Of a DNA stretch of 64,000 bases, positions 8,392 through 17,071 are shown piece after piece. The stretch lies in assembly GCF_900100315.1 (NCBI RefSeq), contig NZ_FNFF01000005.1:62001-126000 (forward strand), written 5' to 3'. The notes beneath the pieces were generated by a model. The model saw only the letters and a program-made list of their open reading frames with translations. It ran no database searches and was not told the origin of the DNA. Source of the DNA: Streptomyces indicus. Lineage in GTDB: Bacteria; Actinomycetota; Actinomycetes; Streptomycetales; Streptomycetaceae. Each line of letters starts with the position of its first letter. The stretch's first letter is position 1. The position numbers and the translations under genes were made by a program.

Positions 8392-8646
8392 ATGGGTGCG
8401 CACCAGCGCGCGAAATTGGAATGTGACAACGGCATGCCCGCGGCTCAGATCGGGGATGTCCGCTGGCGCAAGAGCGGCCGGAGCAACCCCAACGGCGAGT
8501 GTGTGGAGCTCGCGGACCTGCCCGACGGCCGGGTCGCGATGCGCAACTCCCGGTTCCCCTGCGGCCCCGCCCTCGTCTATACGAAGGCGGAGATCGCCGC
8601 CTTCATCCAGGGCGCGAAGGACGGGGACTTCGACGATCTGGCGTGA
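8392..8646 (+). CDS. DUF397 domain protein
   Basis: An 84-residue protein. The core WRKSGRSNPNGECVELADLPDG (about 25-46), then VAMRNSR, GPALVYTKAEIAAFIQGAKDG, is a full DUF397 domain. This is the small partner found beside XRE regulators and RsbW-like ATPases across Streptomyces, and homologues have been linked to development and antibiotic control. Start ATG 8392 follows a GGGGGA stretch. The upstream 12-bp-phased repeats are its likely control site. The residues before the DUF397 core (MGAHQRAKLECDNGMPAAQ) are not family-typical. Confidence 0.85.
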   Translation: MGAHQRAKLECDNGMPAAQIGDVRWRKSGRSNPNGECVELADLPDGRVAMRNSRFPCGPALVYTKAEIAAFIQGAKDGDFDDLA

Positions 8647-8795
8647 GGTGCTGCGCCCCGGGGCGGCAGGCGCGAGGTCTACGGCCCGGGCGGCTGGCGC
8701 ACGCGCAGACTGGGCGGATGGAACCGCAGGCCAGGAGCGCGCGTCCCCAGCCGTACCGTCCCCGTCCGGATCTTGGAGACAGGAGCACCGCACCG

Positions 8796-9416
8796 ATGCC
8801 GGCCACGCGCTACCTCTACCTCGCCCGCCACGCCGAAGCCACCCCCGACGAGAGCGCCCTGAGCGCGGCCGGCCGGGAGCAGGCCAGGCTGCTCGGGGAG
8901 CGGCTGCGGGACAGGCCGCTGACGGCGGTCCACCACGGACCGCTGGCCCGGGCGGCCGAAACGGCCCGGCTGGTCCGCGAGCAGCTCGCGGCACCGGTGC
9001 AGCTCCGCACCTCGCCGGCCGCCGGCGACTACCTGCCGTATCTCCCCGAGCGCGAGGAACTCCCCGCCGAATCGGCCGACTTGTACCTGACGTGGCTGGA
9101 GCAGTTCTCCGCCGCCGAGCGCGAGGAGGGGCCGGGGCTCGCACAGGCGGCCCTGGCCTCCTTCACCGGTCACGTCGAGGGCGACGAGGACCGTCATGAG
9201 CTGGTCGTGACGCACAACTTCCTGACCGGCTGGCTCGTCCGGCACGCACTCGACGCCCCGGACTGGCGCTGGCTCGGCCTCAACCATGCGAACGCAGGAC
9301 TCACCGTGATCCGTTACGCACCCGGACGCCCGGCCCAGCTGCTCTGCTACAACGACACCCGGCATCTGCCCGGTGAGCTGCGCTGGACGGGGTTTCCGGC
9401 GGAACAGCACATCTGA
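8796..9416 (+). CDS. Histidine phosphatase (phosphoglycerate mutase-like)
   Basis: A 206-residue protein of the histidine phosphatase superfamily. The catalytic ARHAEA motif places the phospho-accepting His at residue 12. The second core His is in ELVVTHNFLTGWLVRH (about 133-148). HGPLARAAETARLVREQL supplies the usual arginine-bearing helix. Start ATG 8796 follows AGGAG by 10 bp. Substrates in this family range from phosphoglycerate to nucleotides and cannot be told apart here. It converges on the acyl ligase gene. Confidence 0.88.
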   Translation: MPATRYLYLARHAEATPDESALSAAGREQARLLGERLRDRPLTAVHHGPLARAAETARLVREQLAAPVQLRTSPAAGDYLPYLPEREELPAESADLYLTWLEQFSAAEREEGPGLAQAALASFTGHVEGDEDRHELVVTHNFLTGWLVRHALDAPDWRWLGLNHANAGLTVIRYAPGRPAQLLCYNDTRHLPGELRWTGFPAEQHI

Positions 9417-9454
9417 CGGACGGCCCACGTGCCACTACGCACGCACCTGTGCCG

Positions 9455-11014
9455 CTACTCCCGCACCTGAGCCCGCAGGGCCTTCCGGTCGAGTTTGCCG
9501 ACGCTCGTGACCGGAAGGCGGTCCAGGATGCGGATCTCCCGCGGGTACTTGTGCGCCGAGAGCTGCTCCTTGCCGTAGGCGAGCAACTCCTCGGTGCCGC
9601 ACGCCTGGTCCGGGTGCAGCGCGACGAACGCGACCACCTCCTCGCCCAAGCGCGGGTCCGGGCGGCCGACCACGCCGGCCGCGGCGACTGCGGGGTGGCC
9701 GAGCAGTGCGTCCTCGACGTCGCGCGGGAACACGTTGAAGCCGCCGCGCAGGATCAGATCCTTCTTGCGGTCGATCAGATACAGGTAGCCGTCCTCGTCG
9801 AAGCGGCCGATGTCGCCCGTGTGCAGCCAGCCGCCGCCGAGGGCCTGCGCGGTGAGTTCGGGGGCGTTCCAGTAGCCGGCCATCACGCCTTGGGCGCGGA
9901 CGCAGATCTCGCCCTCCGCGCCCGGCGGCAGCGCTTGGTCCTTGTCGTCGCGGATCTCGATCTCGTAGCCGGGCAGGGGTGTGCCCACCGATCCGGGGCG
10001 GTTGGCGCCGGGACGGGTGGTGGCGATGACGGAGCCGGATTCCGTGCATCCGTACCCCTCGAGGATCTCGCTGCTCGGCACGGCGCGCTGCCAGGCGGCA
10101 CGGGTGTCGGGGGCGAGGGGTGCGGCGCCGCTGGAGACGTAGCGCATCTCGCTGAGATCGGCTTCGGCGAGGGGCTGTTCGAGCAGCATCTGGATCATGC
10201 TGGGCACGAGGGTGGTGCGCTGGACGCGGTGCTCCACCGCCAGCTTCAGCCACTGCGCGGGGTCGAACCACCGTTGCAGTACGGCGAGTTGCGGCTCCTC
10301 CGCGTGCCAGCCGATGAGCGTGACGATCAGTCCGTAGGCATGCAAGAGCGGCAGCGGCATGAGGGTGCGGTTGATGCCGTCGGTGAGTCCGGCGACCCGT
10401 GACGCGGTGTGCGCGGCGGCCGAGCAGGCGTACAGATTGCGATGACTGAGCATCACGCCCTTGGCCCGTCCCGTGGTGCCGCCCGTGTACATCAGGGCCG
10501 CGAGGTCCGCCCCGTCGCGGTCGGCGACGGCGCCGGGCGCGGCGGATTCGAGCTGCGCGTACGGGGTCACGGTGATACTGGGCGGCAACTGCGGCGCGGT
10601 GGGCGGCAGTTCGTCGACCACGACGACCTGCCGCAGGCCGGGGGCGTGCGGCGCCGCGGCGGCGACGGAAGCCATCAGGTCGGCCGTCGTGACCAGGACG
10701 CGCGCGCCGGAGTCGACCAGGATGTGCGCCAGCTCCGGCGGGCTCACCAGGAACATCACCGGGGTGACCACCGCGCCCGCCCGCCAGATCGCCTGGTAGG
10801 TGATGCCCACTTCGGGACAGTTGGCCATCAGGACGACCACCCGGTCTCCGGGACGCACCCCGAGCCCGGACAGTCCCGCGCCGACGCGCGTGGCACGGTG
10901 GTACAGCTCGCCGGAGCGATGACGCCGTCCGTCGTAGACCAGCGACTCGTGATCGCCCAGTCGTTCGTACGCGGATTCGGCGAGCCGTGCGAGATGGGCC
11001 TGGTCGATCGGCAT
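9455..11014 (-). CDS. AMP-forming acyl-CoA synthetase/ligase
   Basis: A 519-residue ANL-superfamily enzyme that activates a carboxylic acid as acyl-AMP and passes it to CoA. Motifs in order: the P-loop YTGGTTGRAKGVMLSH (about 165-180), EGYGCTESG (about 310), HTGDIGRFDEDGYLYLIDRKKD (about 395-416), and the C-terminal PVTSVGKLDRKALR with the catalytic lysine. Start ATG 11014 (MPIDQAHLARL) was chosen because the upstream extension to 11203 is compositionally a shadow. The substrate is most likely a medium or long fatty acid. No partner genes are adjacent. Confidence 0.9.
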   Translation of the reverse strand: MPIDQAHLARLAESAYERLGDHESLVYDGRRHRSGELYHRATRVGAGLSGLGVRPGDRVVVLMANCPEVGITYQAIWRAGAVVTPVMFLVSPPELAHILVDSGARVLVTTADLMASVAAAAPHAPGLRQVVVVDELPPTAPQLPPSITVTPYAQLESAAPGAVADRDGADLAALMYTGGTTGRAKGVMLSHRNLYACSAAAHTASRVAGLTDGINRTLMPLPLLHAYGLIVTLIGWHAEEPQLAVLQRWFDPAQWLKLAVEHRVQRTTLVPSMIQMLLEQPLAEADLSEMRYVSSGAAPLAPDTRAAWQRAVPSSEILEGYGCTESGSVIATTRPGANRPGSVGTPLPGYEIEIRDDKDQALPPGAEGEICVRAQGVMAGYWNAPELTAQALGGGWLHTGDIGRFDEDGYLYLIDRKKDLILRGGFNVFPRDVEDALLGHPAVAAAGVVGRPDPRLGEEVVAFVALHPDQACGTEELLAYGKEQLSAHKYPREIRILDRLPVTSVGKLDRKALRAQVRE

Positions 11015-11213
11015 CGGGGCACCTGCCTTGTCGTGGGCGGCGTGCGGGAGGGGCCGGGCTCGGGCGGTTCGCCGGGAGTATGGCGCCGGGCCGGGGCCCG
11101 GGCAATAGGTGCGACGTGCACTCACCGCCGCACGGCCGTCCGTCCGCCGAGGCCTCGCCCGACACGCCCGGTTCGGACGCGACACGCTCCGGTCGGACCA
11201 CACCGCCGCGTTT

Positions 11214-11235
11214 TGATGATCATCACGCCTACGTT
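11214..11235 (+). promoter_or_regulatory. Palindrome plus leaderless promoter of the carboxypeptidase gene
   Basis: TGATGATCATCA (11214-11225) is a perfect 12-bp palindrome. TACGTT (11230-11235) ends exactly 6 nt before ATG 11242 and there is no Shine-Dalgarno sequence. This is the usual spacing of a -10 box on a leaderless Streptomyces transcript. Confidence 0.5.
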
Positions 11236-11241
11236 GGCCGA

Positions 11242-12159
11242 ATGACCGTCAGAACGCTGCTCAAGCCCGCGCTGTGCGCCCTGCTCGCCCTCACGGCCGC
11301 CCTCACGCCCACGCTGCCCGCGCAGGCGGACACCTCGACCCCCGGCGACCGCCAGGCCGCGCCCCGGCTCCCCCGCCTGTCCGCCCGGGCCTGGGTGGTT
11401 GCGGACGCCGAGAGCGGACAGGTCCTCGCCGCGCACCGGCCGCATCAGCGCCTCGCACCGGCGAGCACGCTCAAGACCCTGTTCGCCCTCACGGTGCTGC
11501 CCCGTTTCGACAGCGGTACGCGGCACCGGGTCACGGCCAAGGACCTGGCCGGGATCGGCGCGGGCAGCAGCCGGGTGGGGGTGCGGATCGGCGGCACGTA
11601 CCGCGTGGAGGACCTGTGGCGCGGCACGTTCCTGCGCTCGGGCAACGACGCGGTGCGCGTACTGGCCCGGATGAACGGCGGCTGGCGGCACACCGCGCGC
11701 CAGATGAACGCCAAGGCCCGCGCGCTCGGCGCCCGCAACACCCACGTGGTCTCGCCCGACGGGTACGACGCGAAGCGGCAGTTCTCCTCGGCGTACGACC
11801 TGACGCTCTTCGGCCGCGAGGGGCTGCGCGACCGCCGGTTCGTCTCCTACTGCCGCAGCCCGTACGGGTACTTCCCCACACCGAAGGGCTGGGTGCGGAT
11901 CGAGAACACCAACCGGCTGCTCGCCGGCTCCCACGGACTGCGCCGCTACCCGGGCATCGTCGGGATCAAGTCCGGCTACACCACGAAGGCGGGCAACACC
12001 GTGATCGTCGCGGCGCAGCGCGGCGGGCGGACCATCGTCGCCACCGTGCTCAACCCGACTTCCGGGGCACGCAACGGCGTCTACAAAGAGGCCCGGGCGC
12101 TGCTCGACTGGGGCTTCGCGGCGCGGGGACGGGTCAAGCCGGTGGGGCGGCTGCCGTAA
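11242..12159 (+). CDS. D-alanyl-D-alanine carboxypeptidase (class C low-mass PBP)
   Basis: A 305-residue exported peptidoglycan enzyme that trims the terminal D-Ala of the pentapeptide. It has a signal peptide (residues 1-29, cleavage near AQA-D). The three penicillin-binding motifs are present: SxxK as S75-TL-K78, SGN in FLRSGNDAV (about 132-135), and KSG in GIKSGYTTKAGN (about 239) in place of KTG. It lacks the long C-terminal PBP5 domain and a membrane anchor, so it is probably released or loosely wall-bound. It is monocistronic with an apparently leaderless promoter. Confidence 0.92.
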   Translation: MTVRTLLKPALCALLALTAALTPTLPAQADTSTPGDRQAAPRLPRLSARAWVVADAESGQVLAAHRPHQRLAPASTLKTLFALTVLPRFDSGTRHRVTAKDLAGIGAGSSRVGVRIGGTYRVEDLWRGTFLRSGNDAVRVLARMNGGWRHTARQMNAKARALGARNTHVVSPDGYDAKRQFSSAYDLTLFGREGLRDRRFVSYCRSPYGYFPTPKGWVRIENTNRLLAGSHGLRRYPGIVGIKSGYTTKAGNTVIVAAQRGGRTIVATVLNPTSGARNGVYKEARALLDWGFAARGRVKPVGRLP

Positions 12160-12169
12160 GCGAGGGGGA

Positions 12170-12184
12170 CCACGCTAGGCGTGG
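12170..12184. terminator. Small hairpin at the convergent junction
   Basis: CCACGC-TAG-GCGTGG is a 6-bp perfect stem with a 3-nt loop. It overlaps the stop codon of the leftward secreted-protein gene and lies 10 bp after the carboxypeptidase stop. No T-run follows. Confidence 0.35.
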
Positions 12185-12696
12185 CCGTCGCTCCGTCGGC
12201 GCGCCCAGTAGAGCGAGGCGCCGAGTGCGCCGGCCACGAGGGCGGCGCCGAGCCCGAGCTGGATCAGATCGGACTGGTCGAAGGTGCCGCCGGAGCCTGC
12301 CTTCACACCCTTGTGGACCGGGGAGTGCGTGCCCTGGTGCGTGGGCCAGACGGTGCCGCCGTCGTCCGCGATCTTCAGGGTCGCCTTCTTGGTCTGGGTC
12401 TTGCAGGTGAAGGTGACGTCGTACTCGGCGGCCGGCTTGGCGTCCGTGAACACCCACGCCTGTGCGGTCTTTCCCTCCTTCAGCTCGACCACGTCGAAGA
12501 CACCGGCCTCCGCCTTCACGGTCCCCTCGCAGCCGGTGGACGTGAGAGTCACCGTGCCGCCCGGCTTGACCGTGGCCGGCGAGACGGAGACCTGCCAGCC
12601 CCAGGTGCCCCAGTCGTCCGCGGCGGCGGCCGGGCTCGCCCCGCCCAGCGCGAGCAGACAGCCGCCCGCGAGGAGCACCGCCGCCTTCCGGTGCAT
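12175..12696 (-). CDS. Secreted or membrane-anchored hypothetical protein
   Basis: A 173-residue protein of unknown function. It has a signal peptide (HRKAAVLLAGGCLLALGG, cleavage near AAA-DDWG), then an Ig-like extracellular region with two cysteines (TSTGCEGTVKAEAG and VTFTCKTQTKK) that could form a disulfide. A C-terminal membrane span (LGLGAALVAGALGASLYW) ends in RRR, which keeps the body outside the cell. I chose the ATG at 12696, which is 5 bp after GGAGGG. A longer GTG-started frame to 12759 would add a repetitive HRKAT-rich extension. Confidence 0.7.
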   Translation of the reverse strand: MHRKAAVLLAGGCLLALGGASPAAAADDWGTWGWQVSVSPATVKPGGTVTLTSTGCEGTVKAEAGVFDVVELKEGKTAQAWVFTDAKPAAEYDVTFTCKTQTKKATLKIADDGGTVWPTHQGTHSPVHKGVKAGSGGTFDQSDLIQLGLGAALVAGALGASLYWARRRSDGHA

Positions 12697-13066
12697 CGTC
12701 GCCCTCCGGTGCTTCGCCGTCGCCTTGCGGTGCTCCGCCGTCGCCTGCACCCGAACCACTCCCGTCCCGATTTCTTCGTTTTCTACGATTTGCCAGTTTT
12801 GCCGTCTCCCTTCGGGACCCTAGGGGCAAGCTCCGCCGGGCACCGCCCGGGCAGACCCGGACGTGTGCAGAACACGCCCGGTTGACGGTCCGTCGGCTCC
12901 GTTCGCACGGCCCGTGGGCTCCTCGCGTACGGGTCGCTCGAACCCGCTTGCGCCAGATGAAGCACTCCTGCGGGGTGGCTTAAGAAATCGTTGATGGACT
13001 CCGCCACCGCAGCGGGGCAGATTGAGGAGTGGCTCGTCATGATCACGAACTCAGGAGGCTCCCCCG
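12697..13066. other. 370-bp intergenic region, no gene seen
   Basis: This gap separates the divergent secreted-protein gene and tdh. It includes a relatively AT-rich tract at about 12765-12810 and TTAAGAAATCGTTGATGG near 12980, where the promoters most likely lie. An ORF from 12991 overlaps the tdh start out of frame, and I do not support it. Confidence 0.5.
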
Positions 13067-14095
13067 GTGAAGGCACTCGTCAAGGACAAGGCGGAGCCCG
13101 GACTGTGGATGCGGGAGGTGCCCGAGCCGGTCATCGGCCACGGCGAGGTCCTCATCAAGGTCCTTCGCACCGGCATCTGCGGCACCGACCTGCACATCCG
13201 CAACTGGGACGGCTGGGCGCAGCACACCATCAGCACGCCGCTGGTGGTCGGGCACGAGTTCGTCGGCGAAGTCGTCGAGACCGGCCGTGACGTGCAGGAC
13301 ATCAACGTCGGGGACCGCGTGAGCGGCGAGGGCCACCTGGTGTGCGGCAAGTGCCGCAACTGCCTGGCCGGGCGCCGCCACCTGTGCCGCGCGACGGTCG
13401 GCCTGGGGGTCGGCCGGGACGGCGCGTTCGCCGAGTACGTGGCGCTGCCCGCCTCCAACGTGTGGGTGCACCGGGTCCCCGTGGACCTCGACGTCGCCGC
13501 GATCTTCGACCCGTTCGGCAACGCCGTGCACACCGCCCTGTCCTTCCCGCTGGTCGGCGAGGACGTCCTGATCACCGGCGCGGGCCCGATCGGCCTGATG
13601 GCCGCCGCCGTCGCGCAGCACGCCGGCGCCCGCAACGTCGTGATCACCGACGTGAGCGAGGAGCGCCTGGAGCTCGCCCGCAAGATCGGCGTCAGCCTCG
13701 CGCTCAACGTCGCGGAGTCCTCGATCGCCGACGGCCAGCGCACGCTCGGCCTGCGCGAGGGCTTCGACGTCGGTCTGGAGATGTCCGGCAACCCGCGCGC
13801 CATGCGGGACATGGTCGCCAACATGACCCACGGCGGAAAGATCGCCATGCTCGGCCTGCCCGCCGAGGAGTTCGCGGTGGACTGGGCGCGGATCGTCACC
13901 TCGATGATCACCATCAAGGGGATCTACGGCCGCGAGATGTTCGAGACCTGGTACGCGATGTCGGTGCTCCTGGAGCGCGGCCTCGACCTCGCGCCCGTGA
14001 TCACCGGCCGCTACTCGCACACCGACTTCGAGGCCGCCTTCGACGACGCGGCGTCCGGCCGCGGCGGCAAGGTCATCCTCGACTGGACCGCCTGA
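13067..14095 (+). CDS. tdh: L-threonine 3-dehydrogenase
   Basis: A 342-residue zinc-dependent medium-chain dehydrogenase that oxidises L-threonine to 2-amino-3-ketobutyrate with NAD+. [12 protein letters not shown] (about 37-48) and [10 protein letters not shown] (about 63-72) carry the catalytic zinc ligands. [15 protein letters not shown] (about 93-107) holds the four structural-zinc cysteines. The NAD loop is [14 protein letters not shown] (about 171-184). The GTG start follows AGGAGG. The next gene encodes kbl, which uses the unstable product directly, so the pair channels threonine to glycine and acetyl-CoA. Confidence 0.95.
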   Translation: MKALVKDKAEPGLWMREVPEPVIGHGEVLIKVLRTGICGTDLHIRNWDGWAQHTISTPLVVGHEFVGEVVETGRDVQDINVGDRVSGEGHLVCGKCRNCLAGRRHLCRATVGLGVGRDGAFAEYVALPASNVWVHRVPVDLDVAAIFDPFGNAVHTALSFPLVGEDVLITGAGPIGLMAAAVAQHAGARNVVITDVSEERLELARKIGVSLALNVAESSIADGQRTLGLREGFDVGLEMSGNPRAMRDMVANMTHGGKIAMLGLPAEEFAVDWARIVTSMITIKGIYGREMFETWYAMSVLLERGLDLAPVITGRYSHTDFEAAFDDAASGRGGKVILDWTA

Positions 14096-14157
14096 GCCGC
14101 AGCTCCCGCTTCTCCCGCCTTCTTCCGAACGCCGCGACCCCCGAGAAGGAACCCCTC

Positions 14158-15366
14158 ATGTTCGACTCCGTACGCGCAGAGCTCCAGCAGACCCTCGACG
14201 AGATCGAGGCGGCGGGCCTGCACAAGCCCGAGCGCGTGATCGGCACCCCGCAGTCCGCCACCGTCGACGTCACGGCCGGCGGCCGTCCCGGCGAGGTGCT
14301 GAACTTCTGCGCGAACAACTACCTCGGCCTCGCCGACCACCCCGAGGTGATCGCCGCCGCCCACGAGGCGCTCGACCGCTGGGGCTACGGCATGGCCTCG
14401 GTGCGCTTCATCTGCGGTACGCAGGAGGTGCACAAGGAGCTCGAGGCGCGCCTGTCCTCGTTCCTCGGCCAGGAGGACACGATCCTCTACTCCTCCTGCT
14501 TCGACGCCAACGGCGGCGTGTTCGAGACGATCCTCGGCCCCGAGGACGCGGTGATCTCCGACGCCCTCAACCACGCCTCGATCATCGACGGCATCCGTCT
14601 GTGCAAGGCCAAGCGCTTCCGCTACGCCAACCGCGACATGGCCGACCTGGAGCACCAGCTCAAGGAGGCCGCGGCGGCCGGCGCGCGGCGCAAGCTGATC
14701 GTCACCGACGGCGTCTTCTCCATGGACGGCTATGTCGCCCCGCTCCGGGAGATCTGCGACCTCGCCGAGCAGTACAACGCGATGGTGATGGTCGACGACT
14801 CCCACGCGGTCGGCTTCGTCGGCGCGGGCGGCCGCGGCACGCCGGAGCTGCACGGCGTCATGGACCGCGTCGACATCATCACGGGCACGCTCGGCAAGGC
14901 GCTCGGCGGTGCGTCCGGCGGCTACGTGGCCGCGCGCGCCGAGATCGTGGCGCTGCTGCGCCAGCGTTCGCGCCCGTACCTCTTCTCGAACTCCCTCGCC
15001 CCGGTGATCGCGGCCGCCTCCCTGAAGGTGCTCGACCTCCTGGAGTCGGCGGGCGACCTGCGCGAGCAGCTGAATGCGAACACCGCGCTGTTCCGCTCCC
15101 GTATGACCGAGGAAGGCTTCGAGATCCTGCCCGGCGACCACGCCATCGCGCCCGTCATGATCGGTGACGCGGCGAAGGCGGCGCGCATGGCGGAGCTGCT
15201 CCTGGAGCGCGGGGTGTACGTCATCGGCTTCTCGTACCCGGTGGTCCCGCAGGGCCAGGCCCGTATCCGGGTCCAGCTGTCGGCGGCGCACTCGACCGCG
15301 GATGTGAACCGTGCGGTGGACGCCTTCGTCGCCGCCCGTGCGGCCCTGGCGGAATCCGCGCGGTAA
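14158..15366 (+). CDS. kbl: Glycine C-acetyltransferase (2-amino-3-ketobutyrate CoA ligase)
   Basis: A 402-residue PLP enzyme of the alpha-oxoamine synthase family that splits 2-amino-3-ketobutyrate with CoA into glycine and acetyl-Co[13 protein letters not shown] (about 50-61), [18 protein letters not shown] (about 86-103), [17 protein letters not shown] (about 210-226) and the PLP-lysine region [15 protein letters not shown] (about 242-256) are all present. GAGAAGG precedes the ATG at 14158. It lies 62 bp after tdh with no terminator between, so it is co-transcribed. Confidence 0.95.
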   Translation: MFDSVRAELQQTLDEIEAAGLHKPERVIGTPQSATVDVTAGGRPGEVLNFCANNYLGLADHPEVIAAAHEALDRWGYGMASVRFICGTQEVHKELEARLSSFLGQEDTILYSSCFDANGGVFETILGPEDAVISDALNHASIIDGIRLCKAKRFRYANRDMADLEHQLKEAAAAGARRKLIVTDGVFSMDGYVAPLREICDLAEQYNAMVMVDDSHAVGFVGAGGRGTPELHGVMDRVDIITGTLGKALGGASGGYVAARAEIVALLRQRSRPYLFSNSLAPVIAAASLKVLDLLESAGDLREQLNANTALFRSRMTEEGFEILPGDHAIAPVMIGDAAKAARMAELLLERGVYVIGFSYPVVPQGQARIRVQLSAAHSTADVNRAVDAFVAARAALAESAR

Positions 15367-15387
15367 ATCCTTGGCAGAATCGGCGGC

Positions 15388-16302
15388 GTGATCGACGCAC
15401 GCCGGCTCCGCACGCTGCAGGCCGTGGCAGACCACCAGACGGTGACTGCCGCGGCCGCCGCGCTCTATCTGACCCCCTCCGCCGTCTCCCAGCAGATCGC
15501 CGCGCTGGAACAGGAGTTGGGGCACAAGGTCCTCGAACGGGACAAGCGCGGGATGCGGGTCACGGGCGTGGGCCAGATCCTGCTCCGCCACGCCAGCCAG
15601 GTGCTCGCCGAACTGGAACGGGCGGAGGCCGAGGTGGCCGCGTACACCTCCGGCGACGCGGGCGAGGTGACCGTCGCCTCCTTCGCCACCGGCATCGCGG
15701 TGGTCCTCGCGCCCGCCATCACCGACCTGAGCGCCGCCCACCCCGGCCTTCGCATCCAGGTGCGGGACGCCGAGGGCGACGAGAGTCTGCCGATGGTGCT
15801 CGACGGCCGCGCGGACGTGGCGGTCGCGGTCGAGTACCGGGGGGCGCCGAGCGCGGACGACCGCCTCACCCGCATCCCGCTGTACGCGGAGCCGTTCGAC
15901 GCGGTCCTGCCCCTCGCCCATCCGCTCGCCTCGTCGGACACCGTGCCGGTGGCCGCGCTCGCCGACGAGCCGTGGATCGGCCCGTATCCCGGCAATCCCT
16001 GCCACGACGTGATGGTCCTGGCCTGCGAGTACGCGGGCTTCGAGCCGCGCCTGGAGCACTCGTCGGACGACTTCCGCGCGGTGGTCGCGCTGGCGGCGGC
16101 GGGCGCGGGCGTGGCCCTGGTGCCGCGCTCGGCCCTGCGCGACACGGATCTCTCGCATGCGGCGGTGCGGCCGGTGGAGGACGTGGTCGCGACCCGGCGC
16201 GTGTTCGCGGCGGTACGCCGCGGGGCGGAGGAGCATCCGCTGCTGCGGCCGGTGCTCGATGCGCTCCAGCGGGCCGCGGGGGCCGTTCCGCCCGCCGCGT
16301 GA
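15388..16302 (+). CDS. LysR-family transcriptional regulator
   Basis: A 304-residue LTTR. The N-terminal winged helix-turn-helix is plain: RLRTLQAVADHQTVTAAAAALYLTPSAVSQQIAALE within residues 5-41. An effector domain follows, with GEVTVASFATGIAVVLAPAI starting at about 91. The GTG start has CAGAAT 7 nt upstream and no Shine-Dalgarno sequence, so it may be leaderless. It lies 21 bp after kbl in the same direction. It may regulate tdh-kbl, although LysR targets are more often divergent. Confidence 0.9.
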   Translation: MIDARRLRTLQAVADHQTVTAAAAALYLTPSAVSQQIAALEQELGHKVLERDKRGMRVTGVGQILLRHASQVLAELERAEAEVAAYTSGDAGEVTVASFATGIAVVLAPAITDLSAAHPGLRIQVRDAEGDESLPMVLDGRADVAVAVEYRGAPSADDRLTRIPLYAEPFDAVLPLAHPLASSDTVPVAALADEPWIGPYPGNPCHDVMVLACEYAGFEPRLEHSSDDFRAVVALAAAGAGVALVPRSALRDTDLSHAAVRPVEDVVATRRVFAAVRRGAEEHPLLRPVLDALQRAAGAVPPAA

Positions 16303-16309
16303 GCGAGGC

Positions 16310-16834
16310 TCAGGTCCGGCGCGGCGTCCCGGCGCGGAGCCGGTCGATGGCGCGCAGCACCTCGGCGCGGTTGCCGGCCTTGGTCATCCAGCGGGGCAGC
16401 CGCGCCATGGCGGTCATCTTCTGACCCGTGTCGTACCAGGGCGCGCGCTCACGGAGGGTCGCGGCGACGAACTGCCGCAGGAGCGTGAGGTGTTCGTGGT
16501 GGTACGCCCAGACGTAGCCGTGGCGTGTCCGCGTGCACAGCCACAGCGGGAGCCCGAGCCAGGGGTCCGTCGGCTCGTACGCCGGGCCGTAGAAGCACAG
16601 GGTGCCGCCCGCGGTCGTCCGGCTCGCACCGCAGTGCAGGCAGCTGAGCCGGCGAGGCCCCCAGAGTCCGTGCTCGCCCGCAGCTCGGACCACCTGGGCC
16701 TGCCCCGCGCACACCGGACAGCGCACGAGAATGCTCCGCGCCACGTAGTCGTACTTCGTGGTGCGCGGATCGCGGAAGCGGCTCGGAGCGGTCGGCATCC
16801 GGCAAGTATGGGAGCGGACGCCGGTGCTCGTCAT
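16310..16834 (-). CDS. Conserved hypothetical protein with zinc-ribbon-like cysteines
   Basis: A 174-residue soluble protein of unknown function. Cysteines at 39/42 (CPVC) and 65/68 (CLHC) form a likely zinc ribbon. A hydrophobic, aromatic-rich region follows (FYGPAYEPTDPWLGLPLWL, then YVWAYHHEHLTLLRQFVAATLRER). The C-terminus is basic. The annotated ATG has AAAGGAG directly against it with no spacer, so the start at 16798 (MPTAPSRF) is possible. It converges on the LysR gene, whose stop is 8 bp away. Confidence 0.6.
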   Translation of the reverse strand: MTSTGVRSHTCRMPTAPSRFRDPRTTKYDYVARSILVRCPVCAGQAQVVRAAGEHGLWGPRRLSCLHCGASRTTAGGTLCFYGPAYEPTDPWLGLPLWLCTRTRHGYVWAYHHEHLTLLRQFVAATLRERAPWYDTGQKMTAMARLPRWMTKAGNRAEVLRAIDRLRAGTPRRT

Positions 16835-16933
16835 CTCCTTTCCGCCGCCTCTTCATGCACTTCACATCGAGTGAACCCTCACCCTCGACCCGACCTTGAG
16901 AGTCCGGGCCGCGCAGGGTCAGGCCGCACAGGG

Positions 16934-17071
16934 TCAGGCCAGGTTCGCCTCGTACGTCGTCGGGGTGTCCGGGGCCGCCAGGATCTCCTCGATCGCGGCC
17001 CGGTTCGCCCGTTGCAGAGCCGCCCACTCCTCGGGCAGCTGCCGGGCCGCCACAATGACGGGATGAGTCAT
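16934..17071 (-). CDS. Small 45-residue ORF coupled to the nucleoside hydrolase
   Basis: The ATG of this ORF overlaps the nucleoside hydrolase stop as ATGA, the arrangement of translationally coupled genes. The peptide starts MTHPVIVAARQLPEEWAALQ, continues with a short amphipathic helix (RAAIEEILAA) and ends TYEANLA. I do not recognise it. A direct repeat (CAGGGTCAGGCC, twice) follows its stop. Support is the overlap only, so it could be chance. Confidence 0.4.
   Translation of the reverse strand: MTHPVIVAARQLPEEWAALQRANRAAIEEILAAPDTPTTYEANLA

Noticed and set aside
12991..13290. ORF overlapping the start of tdh
   Set aside because: It lacks a ribosome binding site of its own and becomes Arg/His-rich where it overlaps tdh. 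Only its first 25 codons look ordinary.
15388..16302. LysR gene as ArgP-type arginine regulator
   Set aside because: The helix-turn-helix and effector domain fit a general LTTR, but nothing specific supports ArgP and no argO-like exporter is nearby.
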